Assembly (NCBI RefSeq): GCF_003173775.1
Contig: NZ_CP029552.1
Location: 2,642,001 to 2,706,000 of the forward strand
Reading direction: 5' to 3'
Source of the DNA: Methylobacterium sp. 17Sr1-1
Lineage (GTDB): Bacteria; Pseudomonadota; Alphaproteobacteria; Rhizobiales; Beijerinckiaceae
Length of the DNA: 64,000 nt
Shown here piece after piece: positions 36,466 through 44,923 of this stretch; the first letter of the stretch is position 1; the number at the start of each line of letters is the position of its first letter. The position numbers were made by a program, and so were the translations under genes. The notes below the pieces were generated by a model. That model was not told the DNA's origin. It did no database searches and saw only the letters and a list, made by a program, of their open reading frames with translations.

Positions 36466-37354
36466 CCAGGGCCTCCTTCAGTTCGGTCACCACCGGCGTG
36501 ATCACCTCGCCGATCAGGTCGCGGGTCTGGTCACGATACTTGTTGGCGAAGGTCTGATACTCCAGGGTCAGCGCGTTCGCCAGGGCCGCCGATTGCGGCA
36601 CCCGGGTCTTGAACAGACGGAACCGTGCTCCTTCCGCAGCGGCACTCTCCTGCAGGGTGGCGTAGGTCGTCGCCTGCTGCTTGGTGTTCTGCCAGCGGGT
36701 GATCAGCACGTGCGGCGGGCGCCGGGGCGCCAGCATGCTCTCGGAGGCGCTGCCGACGCCCCAGATCGTCTCGTAGAACGCCTTGAGGCCGTAGGTGGAG
36801 AGGAAGTCCGAGATGCAGGCGACCACCACGAGGTCGCTCGCCCGGATCGCCACCTCGGTCATCGGCGAGATGCCCGGCGCGCAGTCGAACAGCACGTAGT
36901 CGTACTGCTCGCGCAGGGGCACGAAGTCCTCCTGGAACAGCTTCCACAGGTGGCCTTCGATGGCGTGCATCGAGTATTTGCGCTTGGTGAGCGCGTAGAT
37001 GATCTCGCGCTCGACGATGCGCAGCGACGGGCCGGAGGCGAGCAGCGAGATCGGCAGCGGCTCGCCGAGATGGGTGGTGCTCGAGACGTAGTCGCGGATG
37101 AAGTCCGGCAGGGCGGCCTTGTCGCGGTCGACGATGCGCAGGCCGAGATAATAGTCGAGGGTGCGGCCCCCGGTGATCATCTCGGCCAGGATCCCGTCTC
37201 CGGCAAAGCACACCGAGGCGCTGGCCTGCGGATCGAGGTCGATCACCAGCACCGAGGCGCCGCCGGCGGCGAGCGCGTCGGCGAGCATCACCACGCTGGT
37301 GGTCTTGCCGACGCCGCCCTTCATGTTGGCGACAGCGACGAGCTTGCCGGTCAT
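36455..37354 (-). CDS. ParA/MinD-like partitioning ATPase (orphan)
   Basis: This 299-aa ATPase has the deviant Walker A 'NMKGGVGKTTSVVMLADALA' (about residues 10-29), 'VLVIDLDPQASAS', and Walker B-like 'YVLFDCAPGISPMTEVAI'. It then has an unusual middle region with 'ALTKRKYSMHAIEGHLWKLFQEDF'. ParA-type proteins position DNA or protein cargo on the nucleoid or membrane. Chromosomal parAB normally sits near gidAB, which is not here, and the partner is not ParB. Direct repeats lie upstream (37504-37576). The likely role is to position some intracellular structure; the cargo is unknown. Confidence 0.85.
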   Translation of the reverse strand: MTGKLVAVANMKGGVGKTTSVVMLADALAAGGASVLVIDLDPQASASVCFAGDGILAEMITGGRTLDYYLGLRIVDRDKAALPDFIRDYVSSTTHLGEPLPISLLASGPSLRIVEREIIYALTKRKYSMHAIEGHLWKLFQEDFVPLREQYDYVLFDCAPGISPMTEVAIRASDLVVVACISDFLSTYGLKAFYETIWGVGSASESMLAPRRPPHVLITRWQNTKQQATTYATLQESAAAEGARFRLFKTRVPQSAALANALTLEYQTFANKYRDQTRDLIGEVITPVVTELKEALDGA

Positions 37355-37503
37355 GCGCGTCGGCCCGGCCGCGGGACGGGGATGCGGGTCCGCCGCGGCG
37401 AGGCGGCGGGCGGGCTTGACGGGGCCATCGGGGCTCTCTTCACGGCGGGCCCCCTTTCCACCACCGGTGTTTGCGGCGAGTCAAGCGCGGTTGCAGTTCG
37501 TTT

Positions 37504-37576
37504 CCCGTCGACTGTCTCGTCCCTGTCGATTTTTGCCCGTCGACTTGTGCCGGCCGGCTTGTCCCCGCCGACCTGC
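37504..37576. promoter_or_regulatory. Four imperfect direct repeats upstream of the ParA-like gene
   Basis: Related copies of 'cccgtcgactt' occur at 37504 (cccgtcgactgt), about 37522 (cctgtcgatttt), 37536 (cccgtcgacttg) and 37565 (cccgccgacctg). All have the same orientation, at spacings of 14-29 bp. They lie in the 226-bp gap in front of the ParA-like gene and could be an operator or a centromere-like site. The pattern is modest and could be partly chance. Confidence 0.4.
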
Positions 37577-37580
37577 AGGC

Positions 37581-38450
37581 TCAGCCGCCGGAGCAGCGGG
37601 TGTAGGTGGCCGAGCCGCGCTCGGACGCCCAGGTCAGCCGGCTTCCCGCCACGGTCAGGCGCACCCGCGAGGTCCAGTTGCGGCCGGCGCTGCGGCAGGC
37701 GGCGGTCACGGTCCAGGTGCGGCCGTCGCGCCGCCGGTCGCGGAACTGGCACAGGGTCTTGCCGGCTCGCGCGCTTCCCGGCCGGATCACGGCGGGCAGG
37801 AAGCCGCGACGGGCGGAGCGGCTCCGGGCGCAAGCCGCATTGCTCGGGCCCCATACACCCGCATAGGCCGGCGCAGCCTCCTCCTCGTCGTCCTCGGCGG
37901 CGGCCTCGGTCTGGCGGGTTTCAACTTGTTGGCGGGTTTCAACTTGGCGCGGCGTCTCCCGCGCGGGGGCTTCGCGTCCGGTCGGGCGCCCGGCGGCGCG
38001 GGTCTCAGGCCCGCCATTCCGGCGGGCCTCCTCGCCCAGCTCCCGCTTCGTCGGCGCCGTCGCGGCCCGGACCGGCGAGCGCTCCTCCGGATCGTCATCG
38101 GGCGCGAGGTCGTGGGCCGGCGCGGCCTTCACCGGGCCGAAGCCGGATTCCGACGGCGTGTCCCGCAACGCCGCGGCGCCCTCCTGCGGCGCCCCGTCGC
38201 GGGCGCCGATCCGGCCCGGCGGCTCGCGCCATCCGCCCGCTTGGCCCGCCTCCGGCGGCACGGCGTCCGGTGGCGGACGGCGGCGGTAGATCGGGATCGT
38301 GGAGCGGTAGGGCTTCGACAGGACCGGCGGATCGGCGGGCATCTCGAGGTCCGACTGCGCGACGGCGCGGCCCGGCCCGAGCGTGCAGGCCGCCCCGGCC
38401 AGCACGAACAGGCCGGCCGCGACAAGGCCCGCGCGGTGAAACGCCCTCAT
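37581..38450 (-). CDS. Exported protein with C-terminal cysteine-containing domain
   Basis: This 289-aa protein has a signal peptide ('MRAFHRAGLVAAGLFVLAGA') and a long charged, Pro/Arg/Glu-rich, probably disordered middle (about residues 35-195). The middle includes a short tandem duplication 'RQVETRQQVETRQ'. A C-terminal domain of about 95 residues begins 'AGVWGPSNAACARSRS' and ends 'TYTRCSGG', with four Cys. The same type of domain, with GxW-x-PS-x2-AC and a late Cys, makes up the small exported protein at 59909-60289. The function is unknown. The start is ATG 38450, placed at the signal peptide. Confidence 0.75.
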   Translation of the reverse strand: MRAFHRAGLVAAGLFVLAGAACTLGPGRAVAQSDLEMPADPPVLSKPYRSTIPIYRRRPPPDAVPPEAGQAGGWREPPGRIGARDGAPQEGAAALRDTPSESGFGPVKAAPAHDLAPDDDPEERSPVRAATAPTKRELGEEARRNGGPETRAAGRPTGREAPARETPRQVETRQQVETRQTEAAAEDDEEEAAPAYAGVWGPSNAACARSRSARRGFLPAVIRPGSARAGKTLCQFRDRRRDGRTWTVTAACRSAGRNWTSRVRLTVAGSRLTWASERGSATYTRCSGG

Positions 38451-38591
38451 GATGCCCCCAAGCGTCCCCCGGCGGATGCCGGCGGTCAAGTCTTAGAGCG
38501 CGCGCGAACCCCGTGGACATGGGTCCCGGGGCCGGGCACGCAGCGAAATCGTCGGTGTCTCCCGTCGGACACTGTCCTAACGGCCGATCAT

Positions 38592-39224
38592 CTATCGGCC
38601 GAAGATACCCTTCAGGAACTGCGCCGTGCGGTTGCGCTTGCGCTTGCGCTCCAGCTCGGCCGCGTCCTTGACCCAGGCGACCTGCACCACCCGGCGCTCG
38701 CCCTCGAAGGGCCGGTGGCCGTGCCAGGAATTGTCGGCGCGCAGGAAGGCGAACATCGTCCCCATCGTCGGCGGCACCTCGACCGCGTAGGGCTCGAACC
38801 GCTCGCCGTCGTAGAGCACGCGCAGGCGCCCGGCCTCCGGCGCGTCCCACTCGTCGTTCATGTAGACGAGCAGCGTCATCACCTTCGAGGGGCCGTCGGT
38901 GTGGATCGCGCCGTATTTCGGCTGCGAGCGGCGCATGATCGTGGTGAGCCGCGGGCAGGAGACGAGGTCGAGGCCGAACTTCTCGCCGAGCACCCGCGAG
39001 AAGTCGTCGCTCTCGAGTTCCTCGATCAGGTCCTTGAAGCGGCCGGTGAGCTGCACCTCGTCCACCGTGAGGTAGCCGGGCTTGGCGATGGCCGGGAAGT
39101 CGCGCTTCAGGTCGGCGATCGCCTCGGATCGCAGAACCTGCCGGCCGAGGAAGTAATGGTAGGGGTCGTGCGCGACGGGGGCGGCGCGCACGGCGTCGAC
39201 GTCGAGGATCGAGAGGGACGACAT
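38592..39224 (-). CDS. 2-oxoglutarate/Fe(II)-dependent oxygenase
   Basis: This 210-aa protein has the Fe(II)-binding HxD in 'YGAIHTDGPSKVMTLLVYMND', the distal His and 2OG-binding Arg region in 'NSWHGHRPFEGERRVVQVAWV', and a jelly-roll core between them. The pattern is that of prolyl-hydroxylase-like oxygenases. A basic tail 'ELERKRKRNRTAQFLKGIFGR' follows. The substrate is unknown. Confidence 0.85.
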   Translation of the reverse strand: MSSLSILDVDAVRAAPVAHDPYHYFLGRQVLRSEAIADLKRDFPAIAKPGYLTVDEVQLTGRFKDLIEELESDDFSRVLGEKFGLDLVSCPRLTTIMRRSQPKYGAIHTDGPSKVMTLLVYMNDEWDAPEAGRLRVLYDGERFEPYAVEVPPTMGTMFAFLRADNSWHGHRPFEGERRVVQVAWVKDAAELERKRKRNRTAQFLKGIFGR

Positions 39225-39603
39225 GGGATGATCGCACTCGTCAGGTCAGGCGGCGGCTGTTCCGCGGCCGCGCATCCCGCGGCCTGCCGGAAACCACGGA
39301 ACCATCGGGGCGGATTGCGGCAGCGGCGGGGCACCGCGGCATTTGGTCTGACAGTGGACGCCGCCGGCGGCGGCGACGGCGCGTTCACGTCTCGGCGAGG
39401 GTGCCGGAGTGCCGCCCTGCCGCAGGTGGACGGGGTTTAACTTGCAACGGCAACGGCGCCATGGTCCTGCCACGGGGCTGACCCATGGCGGATCGCAAGG
39501 CCGCTTGCCGATCCCGGCGCGCTCTTGACCGCAACCGAATCACCGGCCCGTCCTCCCGGCGGGCCCGCTTGAGGCCCGCCCGCCGGGCGGCCCGGAGACC
39601 GCG
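39225..39603. other. 379-bp intergenic region between divergent genes
   Basis: It separates the 2OG-oxygenase gene (-) from the ABC transporter gene (+), so both promoters must lie here. A TTGACC at about 39530 could be a -35 box for the transporter. A G/C hairpin (GGCGGGC/GCCCGCC, about 39559-39581) lies in its leader, 20 nt before the ATG. No gene was found. Confidence 0.6.
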
Positions 39604-41394
39604 ATGCACGGCTTGAAGCAGGCCCTCCTGCAGATCTGGCGCCTGGCCTATCCCTACTACACCACCCGCGAGGTCACGACGGTGCGGCTGTGGCCGCTGC
39701 CGGCGGTGAAGATGCAGGAGCGCTGGGTCGCGCTCACCATGGCGGTCATGGTGATCGGCATCGAGTTCGCCCAGGTCGCCATCAACGTGCGCCTGTCGTA
39801 CTTCAACCGCGACTGGTTCAACGCCATCCAGGGCAAGAATGCGACGGCGTTCTGGTCGCTGCTGTTCTCGGTGTTCTGCCTCTGGGCCGCGGTCTACGTG
39901 GCGAGCGCGATCATCCAGTACGTGATCCAGTCGTTCCTGCGGATCCGCTGGCGGGCCTGGATGACCCGGCACTACGTCGACCGCTGGCTCGGACAGAACA
40001 CCCATTACCGCATGGGCTTCTCCGGCGCCCAGGCCGACAACCCCGACCAGCGCATCGCCGACGACATCGACCAGTTCACCCAGACCACCCAGTCGCTGAC
40101 GATCAGCTTCATCTCGGCGGTCTCGAACCTGATTTCGTTCTCGGTGATCCTGTGGAACATCTCGTCGGCCTTCACGGTGCCGGGGACCGACTGGCACGTG
40201 CCGGGCTTCCTGGTCTGGGGCGCGCTGATCTATTCGGCGCTGGTCACGTGGCTCACCCACCGCATCGGCCGGGCCCTGGTCGGGCTCAATTTCGAGCAGC
40301 AGCGCCGCGAGGCGGATTTCCGCTTCTCCCTCGCCCGCCTGCGCGAGTACGGCGAGCAGGTGGCCCTCCTCGGCGGCGCCCGGGCCGAGCGGGCCTCGCT
40401 CGGTGAGCGCTTCGGCGCGCTGATCCAGAACTTCTACGCCATCGTCGACCGCCGCAAGAAGCTCGCCGCCTTCACGGTCAGCTACCAGCAGGTCAACGTG
40501 GTGATCCCCTACATCCTGGTCGCGCCCTACTACTTCGCCGGCCAGATCCCGCTCGGGGTGATGACGCAGACCGCCGGCGCGTTCTCGCGCGTCGAGGGCA
40601 CGATGTCGTTCTTCATCACGTTCTACGTGACGCTGGCCGACTACAAGGCGCAGGTCGACCGGCTCACCACCTTCGACGCCGCGATGGCCCGGGCCGACGC
40701 GATGGCGGCGGGCAGCGCCCTCTCGGTCCTGCCGGCCGGCCGCGGCGGCCTCCACCTCAAGGGCCTCGCCCTCGACCTGCCGGACGGAAGGCGCATCGCC
40801 GAGGCGCCGTCCCTGTCGTTCCGGCCCGGCGAGACGACGTTGCTGACCGGTCCCTCGGGCTCGGGCAAGTCGACCCTGTTTCGCGCCATCGCGGGCATCT
40901 GGCCCTTCGGCGAGGGCTCGGTCACGACGCCCGAGGGCGCGCGCCTGATGCTGCTGCCGCAGCGGCCCTACCTGCCGATGGGAACCTTGCGCGCCGCCGC
41001 CACCTACCCGGAGCCCGCCGGCAGCCGCGACGACGCGGCGATCCGCGCGGCGCTCGAGGCGGCCCGCCTGCCCCATCTCGCCTCCCGCCTCGACGAGGAG
41101 GCGCCCTGGGCCCAAGCCCTGTCGCTCGGCGAGCAGCAGCGCCTCGCCATCGCCCGGGCGCTGCTGGCGAAGCCCGACTGGCTCTTCCTCGACGAGGCCA
41201 CCGCCGCCCTCGACGAGCCGACCGAGGCCGCGCTCTACCGCATGCTGCGCCAGGAATTGCCGGACACGACGATCGTCTCGATCGGCCACCGCTCGACGCT
41301 GACCGCCTTCCACGACCGCCGGATCGACATGACCCGGCGCGAGGACGGCCGCTTCGTGCCGACGGATCTCGTCGCGGCGATGCCGGCGCAGTAG
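39604..41394 (+). CDS. SbmA/BacA-like ABC transporter (permease fused to ATPase)
   Basis: This 596-aa half-transporter of the ABCD/YddA type has an N-terminal membrane domain of about six helices with 'RLSYFNRDWFNAIQGKNATAFW' and 'WMTRHYVDRWL...YRMGF', plus 'NPDQRIADDI', which are SbmA/BacA family hallmarks. The C-terminal ATPase has Walker A 'GPSGSGKST', 'LPQRPYLPMGTLRAAATYP', the signature 'LSLGEQQRLAIARALL' and Walker B 'WLFLDEATAALDE'. Relatives import peptides or B12, or affect very-long-chain fatty acids in the envelope. The substrate is unknown. Confidence 0.92.
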   Translation: MHGLKQALLQIWRLAYPYYTTREVTTVRLWPLPAVKMQERWVALTMAVMVIGIEFAQVAINVRLSYFNRDWFNAIQGKNATAFWSLLFSVFCLWAAVYVASAIIQYVIQSFLRIRWRAWMTRHYVDRWLGQNTHYRMGFSGAQADNPDQRIADDIDQFTQTTQSLTISFISAVSNLISFSVILWNISSAFTVPGTDWHVPGFLVWGALIYSALVTWLTHRIGRALVGLNFEQQRREADFRFSLARLREYGEQVALLGGARAERASLGERFGALIQNFYAIVDRRKKLAAFTVSYQQVNVVIPYILVAPYYFAGQIPLGVMTQTAGAFSRVEGTMSFFITFYVTLADYKAQVDRLTTFDAAMARADAMAAGSALSVLPAGRGGLHLKGLALDLPDGRRIAEAPSLSFRPGETTLLTGPSGSGKSTLFRAIAGIWPFGEGSVTTPEGARLMLLPQRPYLPMGTLRAAATYPEPAGSRDDAAIRAALEAARLPHLASRLDEEAPWAQALSLGEQQRLAIARALLAKPDWLFLDEATAALDEPTEAALYRMLRQELPDTTIVSIGHRSTLTAFHDRRIDMTRREDGRFVPTDLVAAMPAQ

Positions 41395-41455
41395 CCGCTC
41401 CCGGCCGAGGGCGACGAGGTGCAAAGGCGCCGAAGCATATGGGCGACGAAGCGCC

Positions 41456-41484
41456 TTGACGCGCTGCGTCGCCCCGCCTAGAAG
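41456..41484 (+). promoter_or_regulatory. Promoter of the tRNA-Val genes
   Basis: TTGACG (41456-41461) and TAGAAG (41479-41484) are separated by 17 bp, with the tRNA starting 11 bp further on. The second tRNA gene has no comparable box and is probably cotranscribed. Confidence 0.65.
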
Positions 41485-41494
41485 CCGGCTCACA

Positions 41495-41569
41495 GGGCGC
41501 GTAGCTCAGCGGGAGAGCATTCGCTTCACACGCGAAGGGTCACAGGTTCAATCCCTGTCGCGCCCACCA
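41495..41569 (+). tRNA. tRNA-Val (anticodon CAC), copy 1
   Basis: A complete cloverleaf: 7-bp acceptor GGGCGCG/CGCGCCC, D arm GCTC/GAGC, anticodon stem TTCGC/GCGAA with loop TTCACAC (anticodon CAC, reading GUG), and T arm ACAGG-TTCAATC-CCTGT. The CCA end is encoded in the DNA (41567-41569). Confidence 0.97.
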
Positions 41570-41699
41570 CCCTTTTGATAATCCGATGGTGTGATCCGGT
41601 GGCGTCCCGTGCCACGCAGACTCGCCGTCGAAGAGGTTCGGTCCGCGATGCGGTCGCTGTCGAAGCGCCGCATCACCCCCCGCAACGGGACCGATCGTC

Positions 41700-41774
41700 G
41701 GGCGCGTAGCTCAGCGGGAGAGCATTCGCTTCACACGCGAAGGGTCACAGGTTCAATCCCTGTCGCGCCCACCA
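41700..41774 (+). tRNA. tRNA-Val (anticodon CAC), copy 2
   Basis: It is identical over its whole length to the copy at 41495, including the encoded CCA, and lies 130 bp downstream. The spacer between the two is unrelated sequence. The duplication probably raises dosage for GUG, a frequent codon in this G+C-rich genome. Confidence 0.97.
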
Positions 41775-41837
41775 TTCCTTTCCGACGAAAGCAGTGACAA
41801 CCAGGACAGCGTTCTTTACGCCGCTGGCTCCCTCCGT

Positions 41838-41975
41838 GTCATCCCGGGGCCGCGCAGCGGAACCCGGGATCCATAACCGCTGGCGCTGGAGGGGAAAGGC
41901 GGTCAGTGTTCCGCTTCATCCTGAGCCCTCGGTGTGGGTGGATCCCGGGTTCCGCTTTCGCGGCCCCGGGATGAC
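41838..41975. repeat. Dispersed inverted repeat, family B, copy 2
   Basis: Arms 41838-41872 and 41940-41975 are nearly complementary (gtcatcccggggccgcg... with ...cgcggccccgggatgac) and enclose about 65 bp. They share the core sequence with the repeats at 32506 and 63496. It lies between tRNA-Val and gph. Confidence 0.88.
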
Positions 41976-42007
41976 ATCGAGCGTGTCGGACTAGTCGGAC
42001 CCGAGCC

Positions 42008-42706
42008 TCAGGCCGCGCCGCTGTCCAGCCGCCGCACCGCCTCGTACAGCGCATCGAAGTGCTGGATCACCACGTCCGGCTCCAGCTCCTCCACCGGCAC
42101 GTCGGTATAGCCGAACGGCACCGCCACCACCGGGATGCCGGCGGCCTTGGCGGTGGCGATGTCGGTGCGCGAATCGCCCACCATCACGGCCCGGGCCGGA
42201 TCGCCGCCGGCCCGCGCGATCGTCTCGGTGAGATGGCGCGGATCGGGCTTGAAGTACGGGAAGGTGTCCCGCCCGCAGATGGCCGCGAAGCGGTCCTTCA
42301 CCCCGAGCAGCTCCAGGAGCCGCACCGAGTGGTCCTCCGGCTTGTTGGTGCAGACCGCGAGGCGGTAGCCGGCCTCCTCCAGCCGGTCGAGGGAGGCGAC
42401 GACGCCGGGAAAGAGGTGCGACACGTCGCACAGGTGCTGGCCGTAATGGGCGAGGAAGACCAGAAAGAGTTCGTCGAGCCGGTCCGGCGTCAGCTCGCGC
42501 CCACCGGCCGCGAAGCCGCGCTGGATCAGCGCCCGCGCGCCCGCCCCGATCAGCTCCCGGGCTTGAGACACCGCCACCGGGGGCAGCCCCTCCCGCTCCA
42601 GGATCACGTTGAGCGTGCCGATGAGGTCGCCCGCGGTCTCCGCGAGGGTGCCGTCGAGGTCGAACACGACGATCGGCGGCAGGGCGTCTGGATGGGACGT
42701 CGGCAT
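42008..42706 (-). CDS. gph: Phosphoglycolate phosphatase Gph
   Basis: This 232-aa HAD-superfamily hydrolase has motif I 'VVFDLDGTLAETAGDL', motif II in 'LAVCTNKPEDHS', motif III Lys in 'PYFKPDPRHL' and motif IV 'VMVGDSRTDIATAKAAGIP', with a helical cap between I and II. It removes phosphate from 2-phosphoglycolate formed by DNA repair or oxygenase activity. ATG 42706 gives the normal N-terminus; an upstream extension of the frame is not family-like. Confidence 0.9.
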   Translation of the reverse strand: MPTSHPDALPPIVVFDLDGTLAETAGDLIGTLNVILEREGLPPVAVSQARELIGAGARALIQRGFAAGGRELTPDRLDELFLVFLAHYGQHLCDVSHLFPGVVASLDRLEEAGYRLAVCTNKPEDHSVRLLELLGVKDRFAAICGRDTFPYFKPDPRHLTETIARAGGDPARAVMVGDSRTDIATAKAAGIPVVAVPFGYTDVPVEELEPDVVIQHFDALYEAVRRLDSGAA

Positions 42707-42920
42707 GGGCTCTCGCTGGCTGGGGCGGCAAAGATCGTCTCCCATACAGCCGGGCGTCGCGGCGCGGAACCCGCGCCGGGGGGCCCGGCCGTGACATGTC
42801 CGCCCCGGGACGCGACAAGCCTGGGACAAGCGGAAGCGAGCTATAACAGCGCGAGATGGGCGAGCCGCCTGCCGCGACGGTGCGGTCGGTCGCCGCGACG
42901 GGTTCGAGGAGCGGCGCGCC

Positions 42921-43331
42921 ATGCGCGGGAGAACGGGTTACCCGATCAGGATCGCCTGTCTGGCGGCGGGCCTGGTCGTCGCGGGTGCGGCGCAGGCCGC
43001 GTCCTACGAGTTCGTGCCGGCGCCCCAGGCCGACCTCAACCGGGTCTACCGGGTCGACAAGGCGACCGGCGAGGTCATCTCCTGCCAGTACGGCCTGCAG
43101 GAGAACACCATCGGCACCACCCTGTGCTTCGGCCCGGGCGAGGGCGCCGGGCCGCAGGCCCCCTCCGAGTACAGCCTGGTCGCCTCGCGCCACCTGCGCG
43201 AGGCCGGCGTCTTCCGGGTCAACCAGCGCACCGGCGCGATGAGCATCTGCTACGTGCTCGACGACGCCGTGGTCTGCACGCCGCAGGGCAATGCCGGCAG
43301 CGCGGCGCCGGCCGCGGCGGGCAAGCCCTGA
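42921..43331 (+). CDS. Small exported protein of unknown function
   Basis: This 136-aa protein has a signal peptide ('IRIACLAAGLVVAGAAQAA') after a short basic start and GAGGAG 9 nt upstream. The mature part contains two similar halves, 'LNRVYRVDKATGEVISCQYG' and 'AGVFRVNQRTGAMSICYVLD', an internal repeat of a 'xRVxxxTGxxxxCxY' unit with one Cys each, and ends in a Gly/Ala tail. I do not recognise a named family. Confidence 0.75.
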   Translation: MRGRTGYPIRIACLAAGLVVAGAAQAASYEFVPAPQADLNRVYRVDKATGEVISCQYGLQENTIGTTLCFGPGEGAGPQAPSEYSLVASRHLREAGVFRVNQRTGAMSICYVLDDAVVCTPQGNAGSAAPAAAGKP

Positions 43332-43597
43332 TTGCCGCCGGCTCCGGCATAGCAAGCGTCTAGGCTCGACGGGACCGGGGCGCGGTGCCGTCCGGGCGAG
43401 GCCGGATGGCCGCTTCCGCCTCCCCCGGTCGCGTGCTACGGGGCCTCTCGATCAGCGGGGCCGGCCGTCAGGGCGCCCCCGCCCGCCTTGCTGTCGCCCG
43501 AGAGACGCTGCTCTGGGTGATGGTCACGGCGCATGAGAGAGACGAACCGAGGCACCGAGCCGATGTCCCAGATCCGTCCATCCCGCGGAGGCCGGCG

Positions 43598-44308
43598 TTG
43601 AGCCCCGCCGAACTCAAGCGCGCCGCCGCCGCCCGGGCGGTCGCGCTGGTCGAGGACGGCATGCGCCTCGGCCTCGGTACCGGCTCGACGGCGGCCGTGT
43701 TCGTGGAGCTGCTCGGCGAGAAGGTCCGGGCCGGGCTCTCGGTCGTCGGCGTGCCGACCTCCGAGGCGACCCGCGCGGCGGCCGAGGCCGCCGGCATTCC
43801 GCTCACCACCCTCGACGACACCCCCGCGCTCGACCTCACGATCGACGGCGCCGACGAGATCGACCCTCGCTTACGCCTGATCAAGGGCGGCGGCGGCGCG
43901 CTCCTTCGCGAGAAGATCGTGGCGGCGGCGAGCCGGCGCATGGTGGTCATCGTCGACGGCGCCAAGCGCGTCGAGACGCTCGGCCGCTTCCCCCTGCCGA
44001 TCGAGGTGGTGCCCTTCGGCCTCGGCGCTACCACCCGGGCGGTCGCGGCGGCGATCCAGGCCCATGGCTGCGACGGCCCCCTCACGATCCGGGAGGGCGC
44101 CGACGGGGCGCCGTTCCTCACCGATGGCGGTCACCTGATCCTCGACGCCGCCCTCGCCCGCATCCCCGATCCGGAGGCTTTGGCCCGCGCCCTGGTGGCG
44201 GTGCCGGGCGTCGTCGAGCACGGCCTGTTCATCGGGCTCGCCACCGGCGCGATCGTTGCGGAGGCGGCCGACGGCCAGCCCCGCATCGTCACCCTCGGGG
44301 CGGCCTGA
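43598..44308 (+). CDS. rpiA: Ribose-5-phosphate isomerase A
   Basis: This pentose phosphate enzyme (236 aa) interconverts ribulose-5-P and ribose-5-P. It contains '[20 protein letters not shown]', '[27 protein letters not shown]' and '[12 protein letters not shown]', the RpiA signatures with the catalytic Asp/Glu/Lys region. I choose a TTG start because GCGGAGG lies 6 nt upstream and it gives the family length. An ATG in frame at 43520 would add 26 residues of no known function. Confidence 0.94.
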   Translation: MSPAELKRAAAARAVALVEDGMRLGLGTGSTAAVFVELLGEKVRAGLSVVGVPTSEATRAAAEAAGIPLTTLDDTPALDLTIDGADEIDPRLRLIKGGGGALLREKIVAAASRRMVVIVDGAKRVETLGRFPLPIEVVPFGLGATTRAVAAAIQAHGCDGPLTIREGADGAPFLTDGGHLILDAALARIPDPEALARALVAVPGVVEHGLFIGLATGAIVAEAADGQPRIVTLGAA

Positions 44309-44374
44309 CGCGCCGCCCGCCCCCCATCCTCGTCACGGCCGCCCCGCCCGGGCGCCGACTTCCGGAGCAAACCG

Positions 44375-44923
44375 ATGTCCCCGCGCCGTTCCCGAGTCCT
44401 CCTGGCGGGCCTCCTCGCCGCGACCTTGTCCGGTCCCGCTCTCGCCCAGACGAAGCCCGCCGCTCCGGCCCCCGCGGCTCCCGCCGCGCCGCAAGGTGCC
44501 GCCATCACCCCGGGCCACCTCGCGCTCGCGAAGGAGGTGATGCTCTCCTCCGGCATCGCCCGCTCCTTCGACTCGATCCTTCCGGCCTTCGGCGAGCAGA
44601 TCAAGCAGGCGGCGGTCACCCGGCCCGAGCTGACCAAGGACCTCGCCGACGTCATCGAGAAGATGCAGCCCGAGCTGGAGCTGCAGAAGCAGCGGATCAT
44701 CGAGACCGCCTCGCGCATCTACGCGACCCGGCTCACCGAGGCGGAGCTGCGCGACATCGCGGCCTTCTTCCGGTCGCCCTCGGGCAAGCGCTACGTCGAG
44801 ACCCAGCCCCAGGTGCTCGACGACATGGTGCAGTCGATGCAGACCTGGACCCAGGAGGTCTCGGAATACATGATGGTCCGTGTCCGGGCCGAGATGGGCA
44901 AGCGCGGCCACCAGCTTCAGTGA
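44375..44923 (+). CDS. Periplasmic DUF2059 protein
   Basis: This 182-aa protein has a signal peptide ('VLLAGLLAATLSGPALAQ'), an Ala/Pro linker and a DUF2059 domain. That domain is helical, with 'RIIETASRIYATRLTEAELRDIAAFFRSPSGKRYVETQP', the conserved 'T..EL..I..F..SP.G' motif. Members are small envelope proteins without a defined role. The gene end overlaps the start of the O-antigen-ligase-like gene (GTGA), so the two are coupled. Confidence 0.88.
   Translation: MSPRRSRVLLAGLLAATLSGPALAQTKPAAPAPAAPAAPQGAAITPGHLALAKEVMLSSGIARSFDSILPAFGEQIKQAAVTRPELTKDLADVIEKMQPELELQKQRIIETASRIYATRLTEAELRDIAAFFRSPSGKRYVETQPQVLDDMVQSMQTWTQEVSEYMMVRVRAEMGKRGHQLQ

Noticed and set aside
36455..37354. The ParA-like gene as the chromosomal parAB locus marking the replication origin.
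   Set aside because: No parB, gidA/mnmG, gidB/rsmG, dnaA or parS-like 16-bp palindrome is present, and the ATPase has a different middle region and partner.
41495..41774. The duplicated tRNA-Val as the two ends (attL/attR) of an integrated element.
   Set aside because: Both copies are complete and only 130 bp apart, with no integrase or foreign genes between them, so a simple duplication fits better.
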